64,000 nt of DNA, taken from positions 18,240,358 to 18,304,357 of the forward strand of contig OY365810.1 of the NCBI GenBank assembly GCA_959347315.1, read 5' to 3'. The notes beneath the pieces were generated by a model. It was not told the origin of the DNA and did not search any database. It worked only from the letters and a program-made list of their open reading frames with translations. The DNA comes from Bimastos eiseni (Eukaryota > Annelida > Clitellata > Crassiclitellata > Lumbricidae). The position numbers were made by a program, and so were the translations under genes. Shown one piece after another: positions 28,667-43,500 of this stretch; positions within the stretch are counted from its first letter, which is position 1; every line of letters begins with the position of its first letter.

Positions 28667-29348
28667 GGGCATAACCGAGTAGACAATTTCCACCGAGTAC
28701 CGAATAAGAGTATTTTGATGAACTACTTGCCAGATCCGGGTACGAACCGAATAGTAGCGGTAAATCTGGCCAGCGACCCAGCGAGTACCATCCTTAGGCA
28801 AAGCGTAGTTAACCTGCCACGTGCACAGCTACCAAGAACTATATATAGTCAATGCAGAGTCTATAGCAATATCCTTCATATAGTGTATCATTGCACTCTA
28901 GGTTATAACAATATATTTATTATTTAATAACTTCATTTGTAAAAAAATGTAAAATCTTGTTAAAAAATTTGAAATATGAAGTTATCAACGATGTCTTTAC
29001 TCTCTAATATTTACCGGAAAGTGGGTGGAGCCAATTCAAGAGGGAAAATTACTAATTTAGTTGCCACCTGGGGAATGCAACTAAAAGAAATTAAAATAAA
29101 TTATCATAATTATTTTAAAGAAAATTCAATGGAATGTTAAGTTCTTGTTTAATTAATCAATAACTTATCAGTAATAATTGGAATTAGTCCTAAATTTAGT
29201 TGATGAAAAATATTATTTTATCCAAAAAATTATTTTATCAAAAGTTATTTTTTGCTATTGTGGGTGTAATATTTGCTTGAGGCGAATACGTCCGAATAGT
29301 CCAATACTCGGCCGAGGCGAATGTCTGAAGCGATTTCTGGTTATGCCC
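28667..29348. mobile_element. MITE with GGGCATAACC ends and TA target duplication, copy 2
   Basis: It has the same ends as 8160-8843 (GGGCATAACC ... GGTTATGCCC) and is flanked by TA at 28665-28666 and 29349-29350. Length is 682 bp, colinear with copy 1, including the AGGCAAA.CGTAGTTAACCTG and TGAAATATGAAGTTATCAAC segments. Confidence 0.9.
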
Positions 29349-29350
29349 TA

Positions 29351-31422
29351 ATCCAAAAAGATGACAGACCCATCTGTACGACTTACTATTTCCAGGTGCA
29401 CAGCAGCACTGAAAATGCAGTGTCACAATTTCACAAGCAGTTTAAAATGCAACCACTAGAGACAAGATGCTCAAAGTCAATTGCTGCTTCATATGGAATC
29501 CATGACAACTGCAGACCACTCGGCTACATCATGAATATCTAAACACCATCATCACTTCTGAAGTAAAGTTACGCATCATGTCATGCTGAAGACTCCCCTA
29601 GCTTCTACTGCATGCTGACAAAATCGCCTAATGCAGGAATTGATAGAAGTTAAAGACTACCCTCCTCATCATCATCAGCTACTACTAGAGTTGGTCAAAG
29701 CAGAATATCAAAATGTTTCCACTTACATTGAGTTCATTTAAGTGATCTGCAAGTGAATTCTTAATTTAAATAACATTCATAAAAGCAGCGACACCTACCA
29801 GCATTACAGGAAAAGTTGACTCCAGGACTTAATGACATTCTGCTCATTTATATGTATAATAATTTTGTCTTTCAAAGCAGACGATACAAGTTAGGAGTGG
29901 ACCGTAACAACAGTAAAGCTAAAGACAACATGGCAATGGCCTTCAACTCAAGCACATGGGTGGCATTTACCTACAGATCAAGCCATGTCTAAGGAAAGTG
30001 GCAGGAACTAACCGCACCTGTCACTAAACCAATATACAAAGCAACACTTACAAATATCCAACAGGTGTGTATATATTGGTGTCTATATATAGATATATAC
30101 ACACTTATATGTGTATGTATACATTGTATATGGATATAAAATACAAGGCATAAGCAATTTAACCAGCTGCCTGGCTATTGATCATATTAGCCATATACAC
30201 CTCACTAGATTGGATTGTTGTTAAGAGAAAGTCCAGTCCTCATCCAAGACCTTATCGTTTGGCTCTGTGCCAGCATACATTTGGAAGCTGTTCCTGCCAG
30301 TCTCAACTCGGTTGGCACATGGAGAAAGCACTGCAGAAATGGTAATGTACACATTATTCCTTCTAACTCTTTCGTTAAGCTGTATTTTCTTTTCATTAAT
30401 CTGTTTTCTTAAAGGGCACAGAAGCCCTGGCACATTAATTCCAAAATACTTAGCACCTTCAGATATTCCTTACATAAAATTATCCACTGAAATCTTGAAA
30501 ATGTATCCAAATACCCAAGAACCACCATAGTAGTCAAGATCTTCAAAGGTGTGTGCTTTATAGTTTATGCCAACTGACCTATACAACATCATTGTAGCAC
30601 AGAGCAGACCTCTTCCGTGCCCAACAATCAATCAACATCAGAAATCATTTCCACAAAAACAAACAGTTTCTCTGCCAACTAATAAACAATGGCAGCAACG
30701 TTTAATTGCTCGCATGATAAATAGATATACAGGAAATCATTCTTCAGTGAAATGTCTATTAAATAATGGCAAGGTCAAAGACATTCAATATAGATCACAC
30801 CACCTCAACACAGATGAGGATGGGCAAAAGGCAAGAGTCACAGGGTGACAAACAAGGACCTTTATGACCACGACTGTCATTTATGCGCATCATCACATCA
30901 TGCAGACATATATTTCAGTCTAAAAATGCGAGATTTAAAACGATTGTCTGCAAAGTAGAAATTTGCTTTATGAAGCATTCATAGATGCACACACAGGCAA
31001 ACACACACACTCACATTTTGTACATATGCCCACACACAAAATTAAAATGTTGCGTGTGAGTTTACACAAAGCAGCTGCGCACAGCAACCACACATTCCTC
31101 TTAATAAAACTAATCTAGACAAGATTTATAATTACTATGCTATAGATGGTACAGAATCACGTTTGCTATCGACATCAACTTACAAGAAAATCTTAACATT
31201 TATGCTAATACTTCGTTCAGATGAGACACAAGCTTCAATCAGTTGTCAAGTTGTGACAGCTGGCAAGGTGGTTGCAATTTTCCTAAGATGTTCATGCCAA
31301 ATTCACCACACAAATACGATAAGAGGCAAACGAATGACCAATGAAATCAGCTGCAAACTCCTTCAAACTGTCCACAGCAGGCACAGGACTACATGGCGAA
31401 AATTCAACAGTGACACATCTCT
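29351..31422. other. TOP1 3' flank / probable 3' untranslated region
   Basis: AT-rich, no repeat families recognised, only short meaningless frames. Part of it is likely the TOP1 3' untranslated region on the minus strand. I could not choose a polyadenylation signal with confidence. Confidence 0.4.
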
Positions 31423-31525
31423 CTAGAAGTAATAATCTTTGTCAGCCATATCAATGGCCCATGCGAACTTCTCTCTCTGTGTCTTGTTGTATACTTTTTC
31501 AATTGGGACATTCCACTTCTTACAC
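31423..31525 (-). CDS. TOP1: TOP1 last coding exon
   Basis: The acceptor TTTTTGTAG precedes 31525; the stop TAG is 31425-31423. It encodes [20 protein letters not shown] then [13 protein letters not shown], the conserved TOP1 C terminus. Confidence 0.98.
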
Positions 31526-34500
31526 CTACAAAAAATATACCAACATTCAGCTTCACTATCAAGGCAGCATAAAAATATCACAAATTGCGAAATCATTGTT
31601 GCTCTCTGTTCATTAGCATGCAAGAACCAAGAGACCGCTAGCTCAAGCCTGTCAACTGAGCAAGTTGTGTATGCTCATCTGTTTCATCAAGAAAAAAGAT
31701 AGTCAATCAAATAGATCGAGAAACATTTCAACTCATCATAACATTCATAACATGTGTTACCTACCCATTCTGCTTTTGAGTGCACAATCAAGAGATGCTG
31801 ATGCACTAACCCTGTGTGGTTTTATCACCTGAATGCTATACAAACAAATGCATTCCTATCGCAATCATTGTAATTCATATGGCTTTACTTTCTCTCTAAT
31901 CTCTCACAAATCTGAGGATGTCTGTATGGTAATTACTCATTATAATTATTTTATGATTGCACATGATTACAATTATCTGATTGTTCATATCTGATTTTCA
32001 TGTATGATGTTCGCAGAGTGCGTTTGCACAGCGATACAATAAATTATATACATACTAATTTACTTTTATAACAATCACTTTGTTAAAGCTTCAACGAGGT
32101 TCTTAATAAATGCTATACAAATGTTCAGATGTCTATGTACACTTGTATGTGGTGGAAGAAACAATAATGAAAAAAGCAAAAAATACAATGCCAAAAATAT
32201 ACAAAGATATCCATTAGCAACAACAACTGCAATTGCTTTACTATAATGGGTCCATCATTTTCTGCACAATCAGATCATGATGGCTGAAATTACTTCGACA
32301 ACTTGGCAGCTGCACCAATATCATTTAGGATCCCTATGGGCTCAGTCCTTGAGCAACTTTTACAAATCTAGAAAAGTGACATCATCATTATCATCAGCCT
32401 GGGTCCACCGGTATCAGTGGCTTTCACCTCCAAACGTTTCACCTCCGGACGTTTCACCCCTAGGGACTTTCACCTCCGGACGTTTCACCACCGGATGATT
32501 CACCTCTAGGGGCTTTCACCTCAACTATCAAATTAAAGACTGACGCACAAACAATGCGATTGCCATGACACTAATAAGCAAAATGTTATTGAATGTCACA
32601 GTTATTGCAATACGGCATTTCGAAGCAAGGTATGCAAACATTCAAATAGGCTAACACACGAAGATTTATTCATACCCCACTGATGCGCATACAATGCGAC
32701 TATTGTGACACAAATAAGTATATAGGCCTAGAGTAAATAGATTTTCCGCAGCGCAGTGTGTAGCAAAGCCTATATAATCATCCAATCTCAGAAGTAGCAA
32801 ATCAGAGGTGAAAGCTAACCGTTGCAGAATGTCTGAGACATTTAATAATTATAATAGCTTCTCATGGACAGTAAATCGAGGTTATTGCGATTACAGAAGA
32901 GGGGTAACATTTAATTCTTTCCTTATTGTGTCTCTTTACAGTTCATTGCTTATGCATATGCTAAATAAATTTGCTTTGCATGTTATATTTTATTTATGTA
33001 CAATTCAATGACAATCCCCATCGAAATGTCACTTTACATGTCTATAAAGTAAGCAATCCCCAGGAGGTGAAAGCCCCTAGAGGTGAAAGCCTCTAAAGGT
33101 GAAAGCCCCTAGAGGTGAAAGCCTCTAAAGGTGAAAGCCCCTAAGGGTGAATCGTCCGGCAGTGAAACGCCCGGAGGTGAAACATCCTGAGGTGAAAGCC
33201 CCTAGAACAAGTCCACCAATATGGTAATACTGTTTAGCTGAACGTTGACATTACCCACTCAACATAATTTTCACAAACAGATCTGGAGTGATGCCACTTG
33301 CAAAGAACTGCATTCACGTGGAATGTCATGCACTAGGCAAGAACAAAAAAGGGCAAATGAGGAAAAACAGTGACAACCATTCCCGCCAACACATGTTCAA
33401 GTAATTCTGCTTTTGTGGAAGAGAATATCTTTATACAAAGCCCCCAAAAACCCTTTGCCATCCCCCAACAATGTGACATCAGGGTTATACAAAGTAATCT
33501 ATCAACTGACACAGCTGTACCATTTCTTCACTCTTTCATCAGTGTGCTTGGACTATGGACATTGGACAGTTGACATAAAAACATCCTCATGTCCATTCAG
33601 AATATGATTAAATAAGCTTGTTTCTGTCTCGTTTGTGCAGTGTCCACGATTCAAACAAATACTATACTGAATATGCAGGTTCTAAAAATCTGTCTTGGTG
33701 CTTACCCTGATTTTTTTTCCCCATATGCCTCCAAAGCCTGCCATTGCTCCCACTGCCTTTGCTATTCTGCCTATGTTATTCTAGAATATGTTTAATCAGC
33801 ATGCAGATGCACTGCACATTTCATGTAAGTGCAATTACAAATTCTTTTCCAAAAACACATAAATAATTAAATAACTAAAAAAGTCGAGGTAGGCTTACAA
33901 TTATTATTGTTCAACAAACTGTATGTTGGTGGGAACTATGGCCTGTAATACATAATATCACTCACAATAAATTTTATTTAAAATCCCTGTTTTCAGTTTC
34001 AACTGGAGTAAACTTGGCAATAATATTAATTCTCAATCACAGCTTACTCACTGCAATCAGAACACATTTTATGCATTTTTTGCCGCTAAACGTTGAGTAG
34101 CTAAAGCACATTCTGGCAGGCATTAAACTGTGTTTACAGTTTAATGGCTAATATACATACAAAATGTTAACCTTTTATCTTCATCGCTTTGCAGATATGC
34201 AATTAGCAAATTCCACTAAAACACCACAATCAAGAATAGCAATCATAGAGACATTAGACACACAGGCAAGATTATTGCCAATGTTTTGAAGACTCTGCAT
34301 GAGCAACAGCATTAACAATCACAGTTAAATGTGAATCAGGCATTAATACATTTACACAATAAACACTGTTCAGCATCAGTGCATCCAAAACAAGAACAGA
34401 AGAAAGACCAAGTAAATATTCCTACCAAGACACGGTGATCCTTGGGTCTAAATAATTCAGCTTGGATGTACTAAGAGCAATCTCTTTGTTTTCATCCTTT

Positions 34501-37500
34501 AAAGAACATTACAATCAGAAGCTATAAACAATGCATCTGTAATTTTTTATTCCTTATTTTACTCTTTTTCATCCAAGCATAAATTTTCATATATATGCTT
34601 GTATTTCAACCTACAGAAAACAATTTTAGCTTGGAAAGAATTTCAAAGTCTCTGCCTGTCAAGTTTCATAACTACCAATAACTTGTGGCAGACAACATTG
34701 ACTTTCTTCACTAGACCAAAAGTCTCATTGTGACATGATGCTACACATATAAATCGACAAAGGATAAATTCAATGAATCTGCATGAAACATATAAATAGA
34801 CAAGGGATAAATTCAATGAATCTGCATGAAACATATAAATAGACAAGGGATAAATTCAATGAATCTGTATGAGACATATAAATAGACAAGGGATAAATTC
34901 AATGAATCTGTATGAGACATATAAATAGACAAGGGATAAATTTAATGAATCTGCATGAGAAACTGCACTATCGTCTCATAGTGAAATATGATTCAACTGT
35001 TTACATTTTCGCACAGTAGTCAGATTCTATACCTTGTCAGTTGCTTGAACTTCAAGCTTAACCAGCTGTTCCTTCAGACGCTCCAGTGATTTCTCTTTCT
35101 TTGTTACAGTACTGAAAACAATTAGAAGTAATCAGTATATTTAAGCGATTTCTTACACATCAGCAATTATTTATTAAAGCTCCATTGGCTAATGTCCACA
35201 TGGCTCAAGCTTAGCAAACAGGCTATATGTGGATCTAAGAGATAAATTTTCTGGGAATCTAAACCTCTTGAAGTGTGCTCCTTAAAGCTTCTAATTCTTC
35301 AAATAAGTAGCCACTTTGGACACTCAATTCTAATATGGGTAGAAATCGTGAGCAATTTTAAGATTTGCAACGGTCAGCCACACCAATTCAGCCCAATGCC
35401 ATATTAGCAATGGGCTGAGAATTCAGATTCCAATTTCTTGTCAGATATGTTTGTTTACTTTTAAAACCATTTAACTGACTAGATCCATTAAGATAATAAA
35501 ATAACTCAAATCGAACATATTTTAAAATAGTTTAACATAAAACTTTGTTATACATAAAAGTTTGCTAATGTAATGTTGCATTAAAATATATGCTACCTGC
35601 AAGCCGATTCTGAATGGAGAAGATCAACGCATGCTAAACATGGATATGGAGGAAGATGCAGAGAAATGAAGAGGTGTGCAGGAAGATTGGAGTTGAGAAT
35701 GATGAGATGTTACAACAAACAGCGTTGAGAATGAAGCTGGGGTTTTTTGGACATGTTATGCGATCAGATGGAATGGAAAACGAAATTATGCTGGCATGTG
35801 GGGAAGGAAGGAAGAAAAAATGGTACCCAAGGAAAAAATGAATGGACGAGATACATGAAAAAACTGGAATGAGCCTGGAGGAATTAAGAGATGCAACTTC
35901 GGAAAGGAAGACAAGGAGAGGGTTGATCATGACGGTCGCTAGATTTCAACGAACTGACAGCACAGGGTAACAAGGTTATACATAAAAGTTTGCTAATTTA
36001 ATGTTGCATTAAAATATATGCTACCTGCGAGCCGATTCTGAATGCTTGGCTTTGTAGTCTGATTTGGCATCTTTCAATTCCTTTTTGGCCACTCTGATTG
36101 CTTCTTTCTTAGCATCAATCTAACAAATGCATAGTACAGATATCATTAATTACACATGATCAAGTTTTTTTCATAGCTGTAAACTAAGTCAACTTTTATA
36201 GAAACAAACTGGTCACAAAGGTTAAATATGAAGAGGATGAATGAAGTGTCAATTTCTTCTCAAAGTACAGAGTATTATGTGACCAAGTAGCACCTAGTCC
36301 AAATACCGAATATTTAAAAAAGTCTCATTCTCTTGATTTTTAGTCTGGCATTTAATACAATTTTCGCTTTCAAAACAGAAAATAATCAGAATTCCAATTT
36401 TATTAATACTCGGACCAATTTTTGTCAGAGTGCGAGTTATGTAGAGTACTATGCTATTCGGCAAAGTCGAGTATCCGAGCTAAGTTTCATTTAATCCCGA
36501 TCCTTTTATCTCTCTTGTTTAGCACCTAATGCACAAGACAAATTATCACTACAGCAATTAGTAACATTGCCACAGCCAGGGACACAAACACCTTCAAAGC
36601 TAGATTTCAGCACCATACATTACATATAACAGAACTTTGCAATCTATTACTGTTTCTGTGCTTCAAAAATTTTTGCTCAAGTTCCATCAGACAAGAAATT
36701 CCCAGAATTATGTATAGCCATACTAATAATAGCTTTATCTCATGAGACAAATAGTTATTGCCTGATTAATTTCATGTTATCTGTGTTTTCCTAAGACATT
36801 TTCCTAGCCACGATCGTCAGTGGGTGGGGTTCACAGATTACCCAATTTAAGTGAAAAAGTATAGTTAAAGATTTACGTGAAAATTTGCACATATGTGGTA
36901 GACGCATAGAACGGTCAATGTTAACAAATTCAGGAGGGTGTTCTTCTCCATTTGTTATAAATTAAGGTTTGAAGTTGGCCAATTATAGTGTCGTGAGTTA
37001 CTGTACATAGATTTTTAAACTTGATTCAAAGCTGATTTGTTGGTATGTATATGATATGTGTTTTACAATCATCAATGAGCCTTCTAATATTACCTAGAAT
37101 CATGCATATTTCGAAAGAGCACAACAAACTGATTATAGAAAAACAAATAAATCAGCCCTCAATTTCATTTCCAGGCAGAGATATAATGGTCCAAACTTGG
37201 TGGATAAGTGTCATTTTTTGAGCAATTTAGTTTTTGCTTGCTACATTAAAAAATTAATATCTCGGTAAAACATTTGAGCTATACTGCTAAAACTGTCAGT
37301 AAATCCTGATTGCATGTATGTAATGTACAAAATATGGAGAAAAATCCAAGGGTTGTGATGGCAAATTACCAGTACTGGTTGATACTACATGGAATGATCC
37401 AGTATATAAAGCCAAAACATAAAAAGCAGATAAACTATCAGTAAGGAATACTAATATAAGAAAGCAATTATTGATAATGAGAAACAGTGAAAACGAGGAA

Positions 37501-40500
37501 CAAAACAGCACAAGTTTGTGATATGCTGACAACAGGATACAGAGTCAGTTGTGGCAGGTACTGCTGACGATTTTTACAGTGAAAATGTTATTGACATCGA
37601 GTAACCTAAGCCGCCAAGATAGAATGAGCCCAATGTTCCGGTAACCAGGCAATTCGTCACAGGACAATTCGTTGCAGACAATTTGACAAGGAAAAGGGGA
37701 CAATTCGACGCGGACAATTAGTCATGGTAAATTTACGATTAACTGACAGAGCTTGAATCATCGCCAGATTTCAATCAGCTTCTAAACTAGTTTGAGGACT
37801 GTTGTGAAACTACAGAGAGAACAGAGCATCAATAAACTGGACGTTTGAGCAAATGGTTACAGGTGAGGAACCTCCTCCTCCTCTGAAGAAGAAGAAATAT
37901 CAAGATCTGGATCATCGATCGTGCAATGTTGTGCTGGGTGACAAAAATAGAAGATCAATTGACTACGGGGATGCAGTCATAACATAAATTTAAAGGATTA
38001 TAAAATGTACACATTGCAACAATTTAGTAAAGTCTAACAACCTAGGAGGATTTTTTTCCAAAAACTTTATTAACATTTAGTTGTGTTAGATTAGAGTATC
38101 TTTAAGATTTCATAATAGAGTGCATAAATTCCATTAAAATCCGGATATTAAATATTTGAAATTCTAGTATCATATTTTAGTTTTAATATTGGTGTTTATT
38201 TGTATGTTGGCTTAATGAAGCATTTACCATTTTATATCATTACTGACTGTGACGAATTGCCCGCGAAGAATTGCCCTAGAACCAATGTTTCGGTACATTT
38301 ATCTAAATGTTTACAAAGTGCAACCACAAACAGCAGACACATTGTCTGTAGAGCTGTATCAATATCACTCGCCGATTATGCCGATACCAATTATTGCCAA
38401 TTATTTCATTGCTTATATCGATTATCTAGCCGATTATTTTACCAAATATTTCATTGTGTTTCCGAAAATGTCCGGTTCCAAAAGATAGACCTACTGCTAC
38501 TGCCTATTGTTGTGATACAAGCAAAACACTTGCTCCGTAGGAGACGTATACCTGCAGTTGGGGACTAATTCCAGGCAGGCAATAGAGGTTAGGCACACTG
38601 CCCGCCGTCGACCTTGCATGACAGAGGAGAGAAAAGATATAGGCCTATCTATGTAACTGGATGCCAAAATCACTTTTACGACCAGCAAAGATGACAATTG
38701 TGCCCAGGGTAATTAAGCAGACTCACTCTGCACAACTGCTTTCCCACATTTTACACAATGTCTACAGGGGTGGTCTGAAGCCACACGCTATTGGAACACG
38801 GAACGGAATGCTGTCCTTCACGGATCCAATGATGTTGCTGTCATAATTTTGCTCTTAAAGACTGAAAATAATATTGTAAAATAAAAAATCTTTTAAAATA
38901 TCGGTGTCTATTGTCTTACCGATATCCAAATACCGTCGATATCTTTATAATCGACGCCGATTATGAGTGCTGCCAATGTATCGGTACAGCTCTAATTGTC
39001 TGCTCTGAGAACCACAAGGTGGACCCGTTAAGTGAACAAGAAGCCGCTGTAAAACTATGTTGCATAAAGCCTAAAATGTTTTCCTGGTAGCAATAACTGT
39101 TTTGAGAAATATCATTACAAAATTGAATTATGCCAATAGCCTAGTGTATAGCAGCATGCCATAACACCAGGAAAATCATGTTGCAGGAAACTATGCAGTG
39201 ATGAGCCACTATTTTGCATTCACTGTCATAAAGAATTTTTTTTAAATATTTTCTCAGGAGCCTCGGGTGTGTGTGTGCCGATTGGCTGGAAGCTCAGGGT
39301 TCAAAAGGACAAGATCACAATCTAGAAAACCGCAAACCTTAGACTGTAGATTCTCCATCTGCTTATCAAAGTTCTTTGGGGCAGCCCGCTGATGGTTACA
39401 CAGAACTGCTACAGCACGATTAGCACGATTGTAGGACAGAAGCTTTGCTGGAATATTGTCATCAGCTGCAACAATACTTTAACTGTTCAGCAAGTGATAT
39501 ACTGCAATTGGACTTGAAGTTATCTTTAACTCTTCAACAACAAGCTGCATAGGTTTCCCATACATTTTAGAACACGCTCGTCGTTAAAGGATTAAGTTTA
39601 AAGTCTGACTGACATATAAATAACAACTAACAAGATTAATGAAAAATTATACAAAAAAATACTGTTCAAACAGTACTTGAATGAATTCAGCTGATAGCAT
39701 TGCTTTCAGTGCTACGATTCTAGTGTTTTTCGTGAATTGCAAGCAGTATTAAATACATCACTAAACATAAAATATCAAGCACCCACTCAAATATTTTCTG
39801 CAATTGCTCACAAACCCATGGTGCTGTTAAACAAAGAAAATCAGAATAAAATCTGATTTGTACAACTGAATCAGGTCAAGGTTAAATGCTATTGAACTTA
39901 ATTAGCTACAAGTATTATCTTACTAGATAATAAAGAACCCAGGATGAAGCAGTTTATCCATTACCGATTGAAGCCTCCCGATCAAACTGCAATAACCCAT
40001 GTCCAAGACATTGGTTGATCTAAAAATCTAAAAGTTTGCTTCCAAAGTTTCCTATCAAAGTACATAATGCACTTTTTTTAATCAAAATTGAAGAAGGTAA
40101 TGGAGGCAGCTGCATTCAATGAAGCCATCATCTTATTACCAAGTTGACTAGAGAAATAGAAATCTTGAGTAGGTATCTATCCCACCACAGATTTCATTCA
40201 ATGCCATCAAAGCACACACAATACAGAAAATAAACTTATTAGAATAGGGAGGGGCAGATTCTGTCATCAACAGCCGTTACTTTTTCAAATGTGACATCAT
40301 GCATAACTCACGATTTGTAAGAAGGTCCAGCTGTTCCTGAAGAGTGTGTGATGCGTTATATGTACGGAACACCTTGGCTGTTAAACCTTCCATCAGACTT
40401 TGCAAGTGCTTATTCAGTATCGTAGTCTACAAACAATGCAAGCACAATGTGTGCAAAATGAGTGTTGTGTTTGTGTAATTGTTCTGTAAACCTTGATGGG

Positions 40501-43500
40501 TAACCAATCCACCCCTTGCTATCTTCAGTCAATGTACTCATTCTACAACCACACCAACCAATGAACTGATATCATGAGGGTGTAATTCTGGCCTTGAAGA
40601 TAAGTACTTCAACATTCAACAGCAACTTATTGCACTATTATTTTAACACCCTGTGTAAAACCATAAATTGATATGATTAGGTCGTAGCTATTCGTATTCG
40701 GGCTAACAGTAGTGGTCGAACCAAATACAAATAGTGGCTTACGTGACATGTTTCTGCATATGCCCCTGCTATAGTGAGCAGACTGAAGTAACTCTCTCAT
40801 TAACATAATATATGCTGTGGCTGCAGAAAGGCATTGCCGACCATCTGGACTACAGTGTCAGTAGTCTCATTTCTAAGCTTAGTCAAATTAGTTTTATTCC
40901 TAGTTAACACAGACTGGCAAAAGAATGCAAAAATTACATGTAGTCAGGGTTGATAAAAATCGCAATTTTTTTCAAAAAATCAGATTCATTTGATTGAAAT
41001 CGGATTTTCTATTTAAATCGTTTTTTTTGACTTAATTCAGATTTTTTGATTTAAATCAGATTTTTTTTATTTTAATAGGATTTTTTATTTTAATCCGAGT
41101 GCCATATTTTAAGTGCAATATTTCAAGTGGCATATTCTGGGTGCTATATTTTAAGTGCTATATTGTGAATGGACATCAGAATTCCTTAGAAATCATTTGG
41201 CTGGTCAAATAATTACTACTAAAACATAACATACTAACAAAGCCACACACACACAGTTGTTTTACTGTAAATTAAAAGTTGTTTAAGGCACATTGTGTAT
41301 CATAATTCCATGTAGAATTTCAGATATTGATAAAATGTCCCTTGAGTTGAGACCAAGTATGAATTAATGGTACTACAAATCTTATTTATTAATATTTATC
41401 ATCTTACTAATCTATTTTCAATATCTATTTTCTTATAAATAGTCAATAGGTCTCTTCATTCAATGTTTTCATTGTCCAATTGTACTGGTCTCTTATTTAG
41501 CAATATAAATAAGAACACTAGGCTTCCCAGTCTTTTTAAACTCCAAGAATATTTGAGTGAACAAGTACAAACAATGAGAAAACGCTTTTAACACGAGCCG
41601 ATTATTATACTAAAGCGGAGTCAATGGACACTTTGTTTAAATAGTAACTAAACCAAGTGTCCACTGATTCCACTTTATGTAGCATAGATCTAACTTTCAC
41701 CTATCAGTGTTATTCTGATGCATCACAGCTGTCCTGGAATTTGTTTTAAGTATTATTTGACACAATTATTGTCCAGAAATTTGTATCATTCATTCATTAT
41801 TGAATCTTGATTCAAACTTGAAACATTTAGAAACATAGGGGACACACTTTTCTTGAACTTCCAGCGTCTGTCACCTACCGAATATTTAAATTAGACCGTG
41901 CACAATTTAAGTGCAATGACAATTGCTTTCAAATTACTGCTAGATAGTTTGAAAGCTGTTGCTGTTTTATCAATTCAATTTATTAACAATGAAAAAAAAT
42001 TATTTGATTTAAATCATGATTTTATCCCCGATTTAAATCATGATTTAAATCGATGATTTGAATCGTTTGATTAAAATCGAATCCACCCTGCATGTAGTCA
42101 GTAATTTACTTTCAGTTTACGTATTAAACTTACTGCTCAAGCAGAAAGTCAAAACTTTTGCCTACATTTGAAAATTTGAATGTTGTTGGAATGTGGAATG
42201 TAATTTTGTACACCATTCGTATTCAGCCAAATAGTCAGTTCAATTATTCATATTCAGACAAACACTGATAACAATATATTCGGTACAGGCCCCTACTCAG
42301 TATAGCGCATTCCTTAACATAGCTCTTGAGACGTGTTTCTGGTGCATGTAGTCTCAAACAAAAATGCAAGAAACAAAATTCCTTAATCCCTTTACCGAGG
42401 AATAAATTTTTTTTATTCTTTCCTCACCCGTGTAATTATCTTTAGGTCTAATGAATAAAGGACGACTGATATTTGCAAGTGTATAAATCATTGAGACAGT
42501 GAGGTACCAATACCGAGACCGAGACACTAGGTTCAAGACAGTACGAGACAGTAAAAGGCAAGTGATCCAATATAAAATGCTGTAAAATGCTAATGTATCA
42601 GTTTTCGGGAATAATATTTATTTGTAATTTCAATTCGAAACTTATAATGTATATAGTACAAATTCCTGAGAAATGTTTTTATATTGGCGCTCAAGATTTT
42701 AAGACAGTTCGCGCGAAACTTATCGAGACAGAAGAAGACATTCACTTCAAGACAGCTTCTAAAAATTCGAGACACTACCTCGAGACCGAGACTTCCGAGA
42801 CCGAGTCACTAAAAAACTGTCTCGAAACGTCTCGAGACTGAGACACTGTCTCGAGACCATACAACTCTGGTATAAATGCAGCAGCCCATCACTGCTCTGA
42901 GAAATATAACAATACAATAAACATATTTAGTTTTAAAATAAGCGATATTGATGAACTTTATTATGATTTACAAACAATAAATTATGTAAAATAGGCCAAA
43001 ATGCGACCCATCTATTGAACACACAAGTGACAAAGGGTTTTTGGCAATCTTTGCTGTAATCATTATTTTTCTGAAACAGCAACGTGATTAGAACTACAAT
43101 TTAATTTTCTGTCATCATCAGTGTCTAAATCAGGAAAAATATTGTCACTTTTAACCAAAAACGATCTATTTCCTCACAACATAAGACACATTTGCGCCTA
43201 ATATGCAATAATCACGCAACGACCAGCTAATTTGTGTGATATAAGTATCTAATGTATTATCATTAGTTGGCCCACCCAGCAAATTGAAATGAAATGTGCA
43301 AGGAAATGAAGGAAGAAGGAAAGAAAGGGAGAACAAAAGAAATGTTCTCAAAAGTGAGGGCAATAACGAGAAAATTTACACCTAGAATGGGCTCACTGAA
43401 GTCAGGAGATGGAAACGTAATTGGTGATGAAGAGGGGATGAAGAAAAGATGGAAGGACTACACGGAGGAGCTGTACAGCGAAGACAAGATAACAGAACAC

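Noticed and set aside
30205..31702. Several 60-90-codon frames on both strands downstream of TOP1
   Set aside because: They overlap on both strands, lack motifs and have no splice context; probably chance frames in the TOP1 3' region.
34743..34965. CRISPR-like array
   Set aside because: Units are directly head-to-tail without variable spacers, in a eukaryotic intron: a minisatellite.
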